Below the pieces are notes generated by a model. It made no database searches and was not told where the DNA came from. It saw nothing but the letters and a program-made list of their open reading frames with translations. Positions 55,854 through 64,000 of a stretch of DNA of 64,000 bases are shown here, piece by piece. Position 1 is the stretch's first letter, and each line of letters opens with the position of its first letter. The DNA is from Incurvaria masculella (lineage: Eukaryota > Arthropoda > Insecta > Lepidoptera > Incurvariidae), in NCBI GenBank assembly GCA_946894095.1, contig OX335651.1, positions 3,494,501 through 3,558,500 on the forward strand, in the 5' to 3' direction. The translations under genes and the position numbers were made by a program.

Positions 55854-57575
55854 ATGAATGCAGCTAACAAAATTACAATGCCGCAGGGCGGTACCGGTCC
55901 AACCGGAGAATCCGCCGCAGTCATCACATCAAAGGACGAGTCCTCTGATGTGATGACTGGACAACCACCCATCGTATCTGCGGCGGGTGGAAATTATCTG
56001 CCTTTCAGCCCATCAGGCCAACCAATTGTGCCTGTGCTGCCAGCCAGCACAGGCCCCCCCCCTCGCGATATCCACCCCTCTTTTGGGGGCGCCGCGAGGA
56101 GAAATAACAAGAAAGACCGGAGCCGAGCCCCACCGACGTTTACGGAGGGTAAGGCTGATGACAAAGGTAAGGCCCCGCCGAATACGGAGGGTCTTACTAG
56201 CAGACAGAAATATAGGCGTAACAGAGCTAAGCTGCACCAAGACAAGACTGACGAACGGAGGGCGATCACGGAGGTGAAGGATACTGCGCAGAGTTGCCCA
56301 GTCGCGGATGGGGGTTTCGAGGTAGCGACAACCTCAACCCTCACACCGACACGGCTGAGCAACGAACCCAGTCCCGGAACCAGTGGTCTCCAGGGAAACA
56401 GAGGCGGCAAACGCGGGCGGGGTGCCAATCGCGGGGGTGCAGCCGGGGGACGTAACTTCGTTGCTCCCTCAGCCCCCTCTGCGGGCGCCCAGCCAGCGGG
56501 AGCTCGCATCTGTCTCGCTGGAGAGCATGCGGTGAACACCCCACCGACAGGAGGCGACAGACTGAAAAGGCCGAGGTCGGACAAGTCGGCCTCTCCCCGA
56601 GGCGACTCGAAGAGAGCGAGGGAAGATCCCATCCTTCGATCTTATGCCGGCATTGTAAGACTAAATCCTCCATTCACTGAGCTGATGGTAGTCTCGGAGG
56701 GTGTGGCTCTAACCTCGGAACAGGCGTCCCAGGTTATTGACGCCATATCCGAGAAACACATCGACTGGGCAGTGGAGGCAAATGAACCGGTTGCGGTGCA
56801 GTTCACCAGCAGACCGATCTTCTCGGAGCCTGAAAGCGCCATCAGCTTCCGCTGCAGGAATGAGAAGACCGTGGACTGGCTGAGAGCGACCACGGCCGCG
56901 CTTGAGCCTCTTTGGGAGGGTTGTCGCCTTGCGGCGAAGAGTCGGAGCGAACTCACAAAGAGAGTCAGGTGCGCGCTGTTTGCACCGGTTGACAAAACGA
57001 GCGTCAAAAGTAACTTTGGCGGTGACATACGTAGACTGATGTGCGCACTCAGGGGGTGGAATCCCGACTACGAGGTCACCAACTGGGTGTGCTACAACTT
57101 TAGACTGACTGACGGGGGCTTCCTCCTTCTACTGGGGATACCGGAGAAGGAGCTAATAGAAAAGATTATTCCCGCTGACAGGATCATATACTACAAGGCG
57201 GGTAACATTCGCCTGAAAATCTACCACCCCGACGGTGGATACACGACTACGTGGCCGCCGCCGGTGAGGGTGAACCAGGAGGATGTTAACACGCCACAGA
57301 CAGACAGACAAACACAGGAGCCGACTGTACAGACTGACTCACGGGATGACGTTGACGCATCAACCGGGAACGACGGGGCGCCTGGGAGTTCAGGCGAGAC
57401 CGATTTCGGCCTGAGCGCGCTGTTCGGTGAGGACAACGCGTCGCAGTCGGAACTGGGAGGTGACAGCGACCTGGATGAGGAGACAGAGAGGGAACTCGAG
57501 GACATGGAGGTGGACACGGCGCTCGAGTGCACACTCGCGCCGTCACACAGTAACCGGTCCGATGGCTCCAAGTAA
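55854..57575 (+). CDS. LOA retrotransposon ORF1 (gag-like, DUF4780-type)
   Basis: The 573-codon frame starts at MNAANKITMPQGG; an in-frame ATG at 55665 would add 63 residues. The first ~250 residues are Pro/Arg/Gly-rich and disordered, with basic runs such as KRGRGANRGG that could bind RNA. Residues about 265-465 form the only folded region (YAGIVRLNPPF, WAVEANEPVAVQF, GWNPDYEVTNWVCYNF, GGFLLLLGIPE, IYYKAGNIRLKIYHP), matching in my recollection the DUF4780 domain found in LOA-like ORF1. No CCHC knuckle is seen. The tail is acidic. The stop overlaps the ORF2 start by 14 nt. Confidence 0.82.
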   Translation: MNAANKITMPQGGTGPTGESAAVITSKDESSDVMTGQPPIVSAAGGNYLPFSPSGQPIVPVLPASTGPPPRDIHPSFGGAARRNNKKDRSRAPPTFTEGKADDKGKAPPNTEGLTSRQKYRRNRAKLHQDKTDERRAITEVKDTAQSCPVADGGFEVATTSTLTPTRLSNEPSPGTSGLQGNRGGKRGRGANRGGAAGGRNFVAPSAPSAGAQPAGARICLAGEHAVNTPPTGGDRLKRPRSDKSASPRGDSKRAREDPILRSYAGIVRLNPPFTELMVVSEGVALTSEQASQVIDAISEKHIDWAVEANEPVAVQFTSRPIFSEPESAISFRCRNEKTVDWLRATTAALEPLWEGCRLAAKSRSELTKRVRCALFAPVDKTSVKSNFGGDIRRLMCALRGWNPDYEVTNWVCYNFRLTDGGFLLLLGIPEKELIEKIIPADRIIYYKAGNIRLKIYHPDGGYTTTWPPPVRVNQEDVNTPQTDRQTQEPTVQTDSRDDVDASTGNDGAPGSSGETDFGLSALFGEDNASQSELGGDSDLDEETERELEDMEVDTALECTLAPSHSNRSDGSK

Positions 57576-60500
57576 AGACGACGCCGCAAATAAGGTAATT
57601 ACCTTCCTGCAGGCCAACATTATGCACAGCAAGGTGGCTACAGCCACTTTGCGGCGCAGGTTGGAGGCCAGTAAGTTGACGGTCGCCCTGGTCCAAGAAC
57701 CCTACCACTACCATGGTGAGGTTTGCGGATTACGGAACCTTGGCGGAAATTTGTTCACAGATATCAATACTGACACACACCCCCGGACATGCATATATGT
57801 CTCCGGGGACATGAAAGCTAACATCGAAAGACGTTTCTGTTCCAGGGACCTGACCACAGTCAGGCTACTCGGGGACCCTAAACGAAATGCCCCAGACATT
57901 TTAATTTCATCAGTGTACATGCCGGAAGGGGAGCAAGCTCCGCCAGCACTGCTGGAACAACTAATAAGACACTGTGAAGACCACGAACAGCATCTCCTGA
58001 TCGCTGCAGACGCCAACGCCCATCACACCTTGTGGGGGTCAAAGAAGAACAACGTGCGAGGTGAGAATTTGGTGGAATTTCTATGCTCAACAGTCATGTG
58101 TGTGATTAACAGGGGAGCAGAACCCACCTTTGTCACCAAGCGCTTTCAGACAATTCCAGATATCACTCTTGCTACTGGAAACCTGACCCATCACATTACG
58201 GGCTGGCAGGTATCAAATGAGCCATCCTGTTCGGACCATAGAAGGATAGAGTTTAGATATGAATGGGCCCCACTCAGACCCGAGCTGAGAAGAAACCCTA
58301 GAATGACCAACAAACGACAATACTACGACAATATAAAAAATAGGTTGGAGGTACTGAGAGCGCCGGGACGCATCACCACCACTGAGCAGGTGGAGGCGTG
58401 GAACGGTACTATCAGCACCAGTATAATTGACAGCTATCATGAATCATGTCCACTGCGGGATCCTCATAGGTTCAACCCGAAACACTCTTGGTGGACAAGA
58501 AAGTTGGAAAAAATAAGGAGGACAGTTAGGAGAGTTTTTAACAAAGCTAAGAACACTAGACTAGACACGGACTGGGAAGCGTACAGGGCAGCCCTAATGA
58601 ACTACAAGAATAAGATCAGGGACCGAGAAAGGAAAGCTTGGAGGAATTTTTGTAGCAGCATTGAGTCTACAGCAGAGGCCGCAAGGCTAAAGAAAATTCT
58701 ATCCGCTGACAAAAACAAAGAGTTAGGTTTGGTTAGAAGGAGTGACAACACTCTCACTGAATCAGTAGAAGAGACATATAGAGTACTTTTAGAAACACAC
58801 TTCCCGGGCTCTGATGTTGTCTCAGAAGTAAGGTGGGACAATATCGGACATCATGAGCCGACCATACAGGATTGGGGAGTGGCCGACAATGTAATTTCTG
58901 ACAATAAGGTACAATGGGCCATAAGCAGCTTTCAGCCCTACAAATCGGCGGGGTGCGATGGGATACTCCCGGGCCTACTACAATGGTGTAGTAACCTTAT
59001 CACGCCTTTTCTCGTGGACATACTGAGAGCATGTCTAGCACACAGATATGTCCCGAAAGCGTGGAGGGAGGTAAGAGTGGTTTTCATCCCCAAGCCAGGT
59101 AGGGAGGACTACTCTGCAGCAAAAGCTTACAGACCCATAAGCCTAACTTCTTTCTTACTAAAGACTCTTGAAAGGTTAATAGACAGGGAGATTAGGGATA
59201 AAATCCTGCCCCGACATCCCATTCATAAACACCAGCATGCATATACGTCAGGGAAATCCACTGAAACTGCCCTACACTCAGTAATAAGTAAAATAGAGGC
59301 AGGCATGGAAACGAAATGCATGACTATGGGTGCTTTTCTTGACATAGAGGGGGCATTTGACAAAACGACGTTTCATAGCATAAGTCAAGCCCTGTGTAAA
59401 CACGGCGTCAACAACACTCTCAGTGGGTGGATTGACAACATGCTTAGGAACAGAGCACTTATTTTTGATAGTCAGAGTCCAATCAAGGGCATAGTAGCCA
59501 AAGGATGTCCACAGGGTGGCGTACTGTCGCCCCTACTGTGGAACCTAGTAGCAGATGACCTAATTACAAAACTCAATGCAGCAGGATACCTCACGATAGG
59601 GTATGCAGATGACATTGTCATAATAGTGGCAGGAAAATTTGCAAATGTAATGCGCAATATAATGCAAGGTGCGCTCAAAATTGTAGAAGCATGGAGCAAA
59701 GACTACGCTCTGAGTGTCAATCCAACTAAAACGGAGCTTGTAGTCTTCACCAGGAAGAGAGACATAGGACAAATGCAACCACTGAGGCTCTTTGGGGTAG
59801 AAGTAACACTATCAACCGAGGTGAAATACCTGGGGGTCATACTTGACAACAAGTTGAACTGGAGTCGTCACCTAGAACAGAGACTAAATAAAGCACGCTT
59901 ATCTTTCTGGCAGTGTCGAAGACTAATGGGCAAAACTTGGGGTTTAAGACCAGGACTCACGCTCTGGCTTTATACCACTGTCATCAGACCTATGATTACA
60001 TATGGGGCATTGGTATGGTGGACCAGAACCAAACTTAAAACAGCTGCAAACAAGCTGCTAAGCTTTCAGCGTATAGCTAGCACGGCCATCACTGGTTGCA
60101 TGCGGACCACCCCATCAACAGCACTAGAAGTCCTGCTGGGACTGCCCCCTCTTGATTTAATAATACAACGAGAGGCGGCAGCCGCAGCTTTTAGGCTTAG
60201 AACGATAGGCTTCTGGTCAGGAGAGACTAGGGCACAGCACACAACAATTCTCAGTTTAGCTCTGGAGGAGAACCCTTTGCTAGGGGTAAGATGCGATAGG
60301 ATACCTAAGACATATAACTTTGACAGACTGTACACTATTGAACTCTCTGAGGGTCCGAAGGACTACTCGGGACTAAGAGAAGTTGGGGTATACACGGATG
60401 GCTCTAAAACCGAGTATGGTACGGGAGCTGGCTGTTTCTCAGCAGACCTCAATATCAAAAGAACAGTTATGCTGGGCGCCGGAAACTCCATCTTTCAGGC

Positions 60501-61209
60501 GGAGTGTGTAGGTCTAATTGAGGCAGCCGCAGCAATAAAACAGCGTGAAATGGTAGACTATACAATCAGAATACTAACCGACAGTGCATCTGTTTTGAAG
60601 GCTCTTGCCAATCAAACATTCACTTCTGGACTAATTAAACAATGTCATGAGGCTTTACAGGACATCTCAATCGACAACAGGATCACACTCCAGTGGATAA
60701 AGGGACATAGCGGGAGCCATGGCAACGATGCGGCCGACGATCTCGCCAAGGCGGGTTCGAGTTTAAAGCCCGTCGGACCAGAGCCATTCATGCCAACCCC
60801 CTTCAGTGAAGTCAAGACCTGGCTGAGGAAACGAATGACACGGGCTCACACTGCAAGGTGGTCATCTACAGCAGACTGCAGACAATCAAGGGAAGCAGTG
60901 CCAGCACCGGATCCACACCTAACAAGGAAACTCCTACAGCTGCACAGACCACAGTTGAGAACGGTGGTAAGCCTACTCACGGGCCACTGCCAGCTCAACA
61001 AACACCTTCACACAATTGGAGTCACGGACAGTCCCCTCTGCAGGGCCTGCTTGGAGGCGGAGGAGACACCGGCACATATAGTCATGGAATGTAGACAACT
61101 GCAGACATTTTGGACGGGGGTCTTTAGCTTCGAAAGGAGCGACCCGCAAGTGTGGAAAGACCCTAAAGGGCTGCTACGCTTTGTGGAAGAGCTCGGCTGG
61201 CTGAAGTGA
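57562..61209 (+). CDS. LOA retrotransposon ORF2: endonuclease, reverse transcriptase, RNase H
   Basis: It has 1215 residues and no stops or frameshifts. Order: APE-type endonuclease (about 1-240: QANIMHSK, VQEPYHY, SSVYMPEGE, AADANAHHTLWG, SDHRRIEF); reverse transcriptase (PKAWREVRVVFIPKPG, KAYRPISLTSFLLKTLE, FLDIEGAFD, GCPQGGVLSPLLWN, GYADDIVI with YADD near 681); RNase H (VYTDGSK near 944, FQAECVGL, LTDSASVL, WIKGHSGSHGNDAAD), with the acidic and His residues present; and a C-terminal CX2CX8HX4C motif (CRACLEAEETPAH..., near 1160). All catalytic motifs look intact, so the copy may be young. Translation probably depends on the ORF1 overlap. Confidence 0.93.
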   Translation: MAPSKDDAANKVITFLQANIMHSKVATATLRRRLEASKLTVALVQEPYHYHGEVCGLRNLGGNLFTDINTDTHPRTCIYVSGDMKANIERRFCSRDLTTVRLLGDPKRNAPDILISSVYMPEGEQAPPALLEQLIRHCEDHEQHLLIAADANAHHTLWGSKKNNVRGENLVEFLCSTVMCVINRGAEPTFVTKRFQTIPDITLATGNLTHHITGWQVSNEPSCSDHRRIEFRYEWAPLRPELRRNPRMTNKRQYYDNIKNRLEVLRAPGRITTTEQVEAWNGTISTSIIDSYHESCPLRDPHRFNPKHSWWTRKLEKIRRTVRRVFNKAKNTRLDTDWEAYRAALMNYKNKIRDRERKAWRNFCSSIESTAEAARLKKILSADKNKELGLVRRSDNTLTESVEETYRVLLETHFPGSDVVSEVRWDNIGHHEPTIQDWGVADNVISDNKVQWAISSFQPYKSAGCDGILPGLLQWCSNLITPFLVDILRACLAHRYVPKAWREVRVVFIPKPGREDYSAAKAYRPISLTSFLLKTLERLIDREIRDKILPRHPIHKHQHAYTSGKSTETALHSVISKIEAGMETKCMTMGAFLDIEGAFDKTTFHSISQALCKHGVNNTLSGWIDNMLRNRALIFDSQSPIKGIVAKGCPQGGVLSPLLWNLVADDLITKLNAAGYLTIGYADDIVIIVAGKFANVMRNIMQGALKIVEAWSKDYALSVNPTKTELVVFTRKRDIGQMQPLRLFGVEVTLSTEVKYLGVILDNKLNWSRHLEQRLNKARLSFWQCRRLMGKTWGLRPGLTLWLYTTVIRPMITYGALVWWTRTKLKTAANKLLSFQRIASTAITGCMRTTPSTALEVLLGLPPLDLIIQREAAAAAFRLRTIGFWSGETRAQHTTILSLALEENPLLGVRCDRIPKTYNFDRLYTIELSEGPKDYSGLREVGVYTDGSKTEYGTGAGCFSADLNIKRTVMLGAGNSIFQAECVGLIEAAAAIKQREMVDYTIRILTDSASVLKALANQTFTSGLIKQCHEALQDISIDNRITLQWIKGHSGSHGNDAADDLAKAGSSLKPVGPEPFMPTPFSEVKTWLRKRMTRAHTARWSSTADCRQSREAVPAPDPHLTRKLLQLHRPQLRTVVSLLTGHCQLNKHLHTIGVTDSPLCRACLEAEETPAHIVMECRQLQTFWTGVFSFERSDPQVWKDPKGLLRFVEELGWLK

Positions 61210-61356
61210 GCCAAAAGTCGGGTTACTGAGCACAACGGCCTCGTGTCAAGTGCGTTCAAGCGTCGGCAGCCACTCGCCGACAACAACAACAAGAAGGTCA
61301 ATCCGTAATATCCAAAAGTATGTATTTTTCGCATGTATTATAAAATGCATACAATA

Positions 61357-61395
61357 TAATCTAATCTAATCTAACCTAACCTAAACTAACCTAAT
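61357..61395 (+). repeat. CTAAT/CTAAC pentamer tail of the LOA element
   Basis: About eight degenerate pentamers (CTAAT, CTAAC, CTAAA) follow the LOA 3'UTR. Non-LTR elements of this group often end in short tandem repeats used in target-primed insertion. The unit is a rotation of CCTAA, the insect telomere repeat strand, but the likeness may be chance. Confidence 0.7.
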
Positions 61396-63929
61396 TGAAA
61401 ATCTTCCGTATTCATAGTGTTTTGGACCGTATGGGTTTTGGACCTTGTGCTTTTTGGACTTTATGATCCGTCCCCATAATTCCTTTATCATTGTTTTAAT
61501 TCTTCATTCATATACTATATTTATATAAATCCGCATCCATATTCACATCAACAAATGTTAAAATATAGGCATCCGCAACATCTCTGCTCTGAATCTCTGC
61601 GGTGGGTGCAGAGCAGCGTCCATGATAGTACTTGTAGAACAGACTGAGCGATCCTACAAACCGTGTGTGGCTCAAGGACTCCAAGCCAACAGTGAGTTGT
61701 GGGTCACCCCCAAGACGGACCGCTCGGCTCGTATTAAGACCAAGGACCCCGGCAGGTACTGCGGACTACCTTCTTAAATCTGGTTTATTCTATCTCGGGC
61801 CTCATATGAGATTTATAAGGAAGAAGTTATTGTGCCTGTGAAAAGAACCTTTTGCAATGTGAAACTTCTGCTCCATGCAAGCAAGCAGCAAGGCAGTTAG
61901 CTAGCCGTTTTCGTACGAAATTATAGTCCTGCACCAAAGAATAAAACGTATGCTATTTCTACAGTCACAGGTTATGGTCACCATAGACTTTCAACAGAAG
62001 AACACTACCTGTATTAGTTTCATATGTATATCAAATTTTAGTAGGAACTTTAAATTGATAAAACACACTTTCGTGTAAGTATATATCTTTTGGACAATAG
62101 GAATATTAATAAAAAATAAAAGGTTCCATTGACTTCCTTTTTAGCTAAGCGGAAGCACATTAAAACACGCCATTGACAGATGGATGAATGTATGCATGAT
62201 TCTCCTCTTTTGCGGAGCGGAGCATATTGATAATAGAGATAAATGTTTGATGGTTGTTTTCTCCTTACGGCTCCATCTATGCTATGCTATGACTAACATT
62301 TTTGATTTTTTTATCATTATGGCCTGAAAAGCAAAATCTGTGTAATTTATTAAAATTATTTTTTAAAAAACTTATGTTTAGAAAAAATATATTGTTGATT
62401 AAATTTTAACAGAACTTAATTTTTGTAATTGTAATATGAGGTATTTGCGTTCAAGATGCCACCTGTTTTCTTCTCCATTGAATAATGGTCATTGTCCTTT
62501 CCGTAAATAAATAAAAGAGTGTCCAAAATAAATTTATGAATAGGTAAATAGAAACAATTAATAGCAACAAAGAACAACACAGAGGCACCACCCAAGGCTC
62601 GCTGTCTAAAAAAAAGTAGACTTGCAAATTATTAGTTAGTTCATTTGGCAACCCTGTTTAACTGTCATCATAATGAAGTGACGATGAAAATGCAAATGGC
62701 CGTGATCAATGTTGTGGCGAAACTGAAATTATGTTGTCATTGCATAATTTGGATGAAATGTTTCTTAGAACTCTTCTCAATGACGAAATAATTGTATCCT
62801 ATCAATTTTGGTCCATTTATGGTGTCATACAGCTGTAATATTTCCCGCAGCATGGATTCGACGCGAATTGATTCGATACGACAGTCGCGCTCTGCGCCAA
62901 ACGTCAAAAGGGTGTCCGTGACGCGGCGCTGCGTAGAAGCGGAAAAATCGTTTGTGCAACGAAGCCCCCGGTCAATAGTGAATGTTTCCATGTGACGCTG
63001 CACGCGGCGCATCCGATGCAAGTTCCGCCGGCTCACCACGGCCACGGTAAAGCCAGCAAAACGGCTCGCAAAAATCCAATGGCGGCTACGCAATAACATG
63101 GCCGCGCGCGACACAATTTGACAGGTCGAACAAGGTGTACCGGGGAACACGTATTCCGTTGGGTTTGAGACGATTTTAAAAGAAAAATGTATCTAGGAGG
63201 CCACCGCGAGACATTCCAATGCGTAGTACTAGAGCCCGCCGATCAATCGCGGCGACGTGACGAAAGGGCGCGAAAGCATTACAACTAGAAATCTGTAACC
63301 TCCTCGGTCCCTAATCACTGTAGATATATACAGAATTTGGAGAAAACCATCGTAAAGAGCAACCCCCTATGTCTTTTGCAGCTCATGCCCTGCAAAGTAA
63401 TCGAACGAAGCAACGCGAGCATGGTTTGTGGCGGAAACGAACTAACTATGCACTACAGTAGGTACACAGGTATTGTGTATAGTTATAGCCGATCGAATAA
63501 ATACTTGAAATTTCGTCGCCGACGCTTGAGTAAGTTACTTTTTGATGAAATGAGGAGCTTTAATTTTTGGTGGGTTTATTTTACAAAAGATAATAAAATT
63601 AACTAAACTATTCGACCGGAGCGTTGAGACGCGCGGCCGACACGCGAAGCTCGCGACGCGGCACGTAACCTCAATAATCAAGATCAAGAAGAACCGGCCG
63701 ATGGACCAATTTATTTGCCCTTATTTATGTACGTTTCAGGTTTTCAGGACAAACAGGGCTATCGGCGCATTCTAAACTGGGTAACGTGTCCGCTTGACGA
63801 CGCGACAACGACTTCCCGGAGCCGCCCCGTGAAAGGGGGACCCCTTTCAACGAAGTTTTCGGGCAGTGATCCTTCACCGGGATACCTAGGGAGCCCTCTG
63901 GGAGATAATATTTACTATTCTTGCAGTCG
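61396..63929. other. mostly unassigned, GC-richer at 62,850-63,260 and 63,600-63,900
   Basis: The GC-richer, CpG-bearing patches could be promoter or 5'UTR of ANP32 or of a gene beyond the window. No conserved coding sequence is recognised; a 137-codon - strand frame (62737-63150) lacks motifs. Confidence 0.35.
61622..61777 (+). CDS. unidentified 51-codon frame
   Basis: ATG to TAA reading MIVLVEQTERSYKPCVAQG...KTKDPGRYCGLPS in a GC-richer patch just after the LOA element. It looks coding, but no family is recognised. It could be a gene fragment carried with the flanking repeat. Confidence 0.25.
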   Translation: MIVLVEQTERSYKPCVAQGLQANSELWVTPKTDRSARIKTKDPGRYCGLPS

Positions 63930-64000
63930 AAGCAAGGGTTGCTGTGGTGGACGAAGCAGGCAACGAGTGGCGAGTAGCAAACTGCGAAGTTAACTCACCT
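63930..64000 (+). CDS. possible exon cut by the window end
   Basis: After the acceptor-like ATTCTTGCAG, one frame reads EARVAVVDEAGNEWRV then ANCEVNSP to the window end. It is short and unrecognised. The opposite strand of the last bases (AGGTGAGT) is also a perfect splice donor. Confidence 0.25.

Larger units (their letters stand above)
55405..61395 (+). mobile_element. LOA-type non-LTR retrotransposon, apparently complete (~6 kb)
   Basis: Two long intact frames, a GC-rich 5' leader and a pentanucleotide-repeat 3' tail (61357-61395) form a full element on the + strand. It probably lies in ANP32 intron 1, antisense to that gene. RNase H after the reverse transcriptase plus a DUF4780-type ORF1 points to the LOA clade rather than Jockey or R1, which usually lack RNase H. 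The exact 5' end is not fixed: inverted arms at 55379-55404 and 61440-61465 flank it, and no target duplication was identified. Confidence 0.85.

Noticed and set aside
55994..56632. 212-codon - strand frame within LOA ORF1
   Set aside because: Antisense shadow of a GC-rich Pro/Arg/Gly coding region.
62737..63150. 137-codon - strand frame
   Set aside because: No recognisable domain, Arg-rich from CpG-rich sequence, poor start context; more likely non-coding or 5' regulatory DNA.

Overview
The window reads as nuclear DNA of a moth or butterfly (Lepidoptera). Three host genes give clean insect-type multi-exon models. The background is AT-rich and crowded with repeats of a lepidopteran kind, such as the MITE-like repeat ending in GGTTCCGTACC and CTTGGCCGG motifs. 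No prokaryotic features were seen.

Layout. (1) About 1-21,300: the roadkill/SPOP gene (rdx) on the + strand. Five coding exons lie at 8968-17862. The first coding exon is missing and probably lies before the window. A 3'UTR intron seems to join 17894 to 19242. (2) 22,996-31,996: ORC2 on the - strand. All seven coding exons are recovered, and the phases add up to 570 residues. A LINE fragment abuts one of its splice donors. (3) 36,565-37,632: a single-exon BTB plus FLYWCH protein, mod(mdg4)-like, on the + strand. (4) 46,073-52,358: exons 2-7 of an ANP32/Mapmodulin gene on the - strand, with LRR exons followed by acidic exons and a KKRK tail. Its first exon was not found and may lie just past base 64,000. 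(5) 53,407-54,729: a Tc1/mariner-type transposon with one in-frame stop. (6) About 55,400-61,400: an apparently complete LOA-type non-LTR retrotransposon. Its ORF1 carries a DUF4780-like domain. Its ORF2 has endonuclease, reverse transcriptase, RNase H and a CCHC motif. (7) 61,400-64,000: mostly unassigned, with two short coding-like stretches.

The most striking content is the repeat landscape. One SINE-like body occurs with three different 5' modules: 5S rRNA-derived, tRNA-derived, and a third unclassified one. Several non-autonomous families end in TTAA, as piggyBac-type elements do. They include an internally deleted derivative with a TATAA microhomology junction and two elements sharing a single TTAA. 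A record of nested insertions spans 52.7-55.2 kb. There are also a hAT-type MITE with an 8-bp target duplication, a Tc1/mariner element with a TA duplication, and several long foldback hairpins.

The host genes are functionally unrelated: a CUL3 ubiquitin-ligase adaptor, a replication-origin factor, a chromatin BTB protein and an acidic histone-chaperone-like protein. I see no sign that they act as one system.
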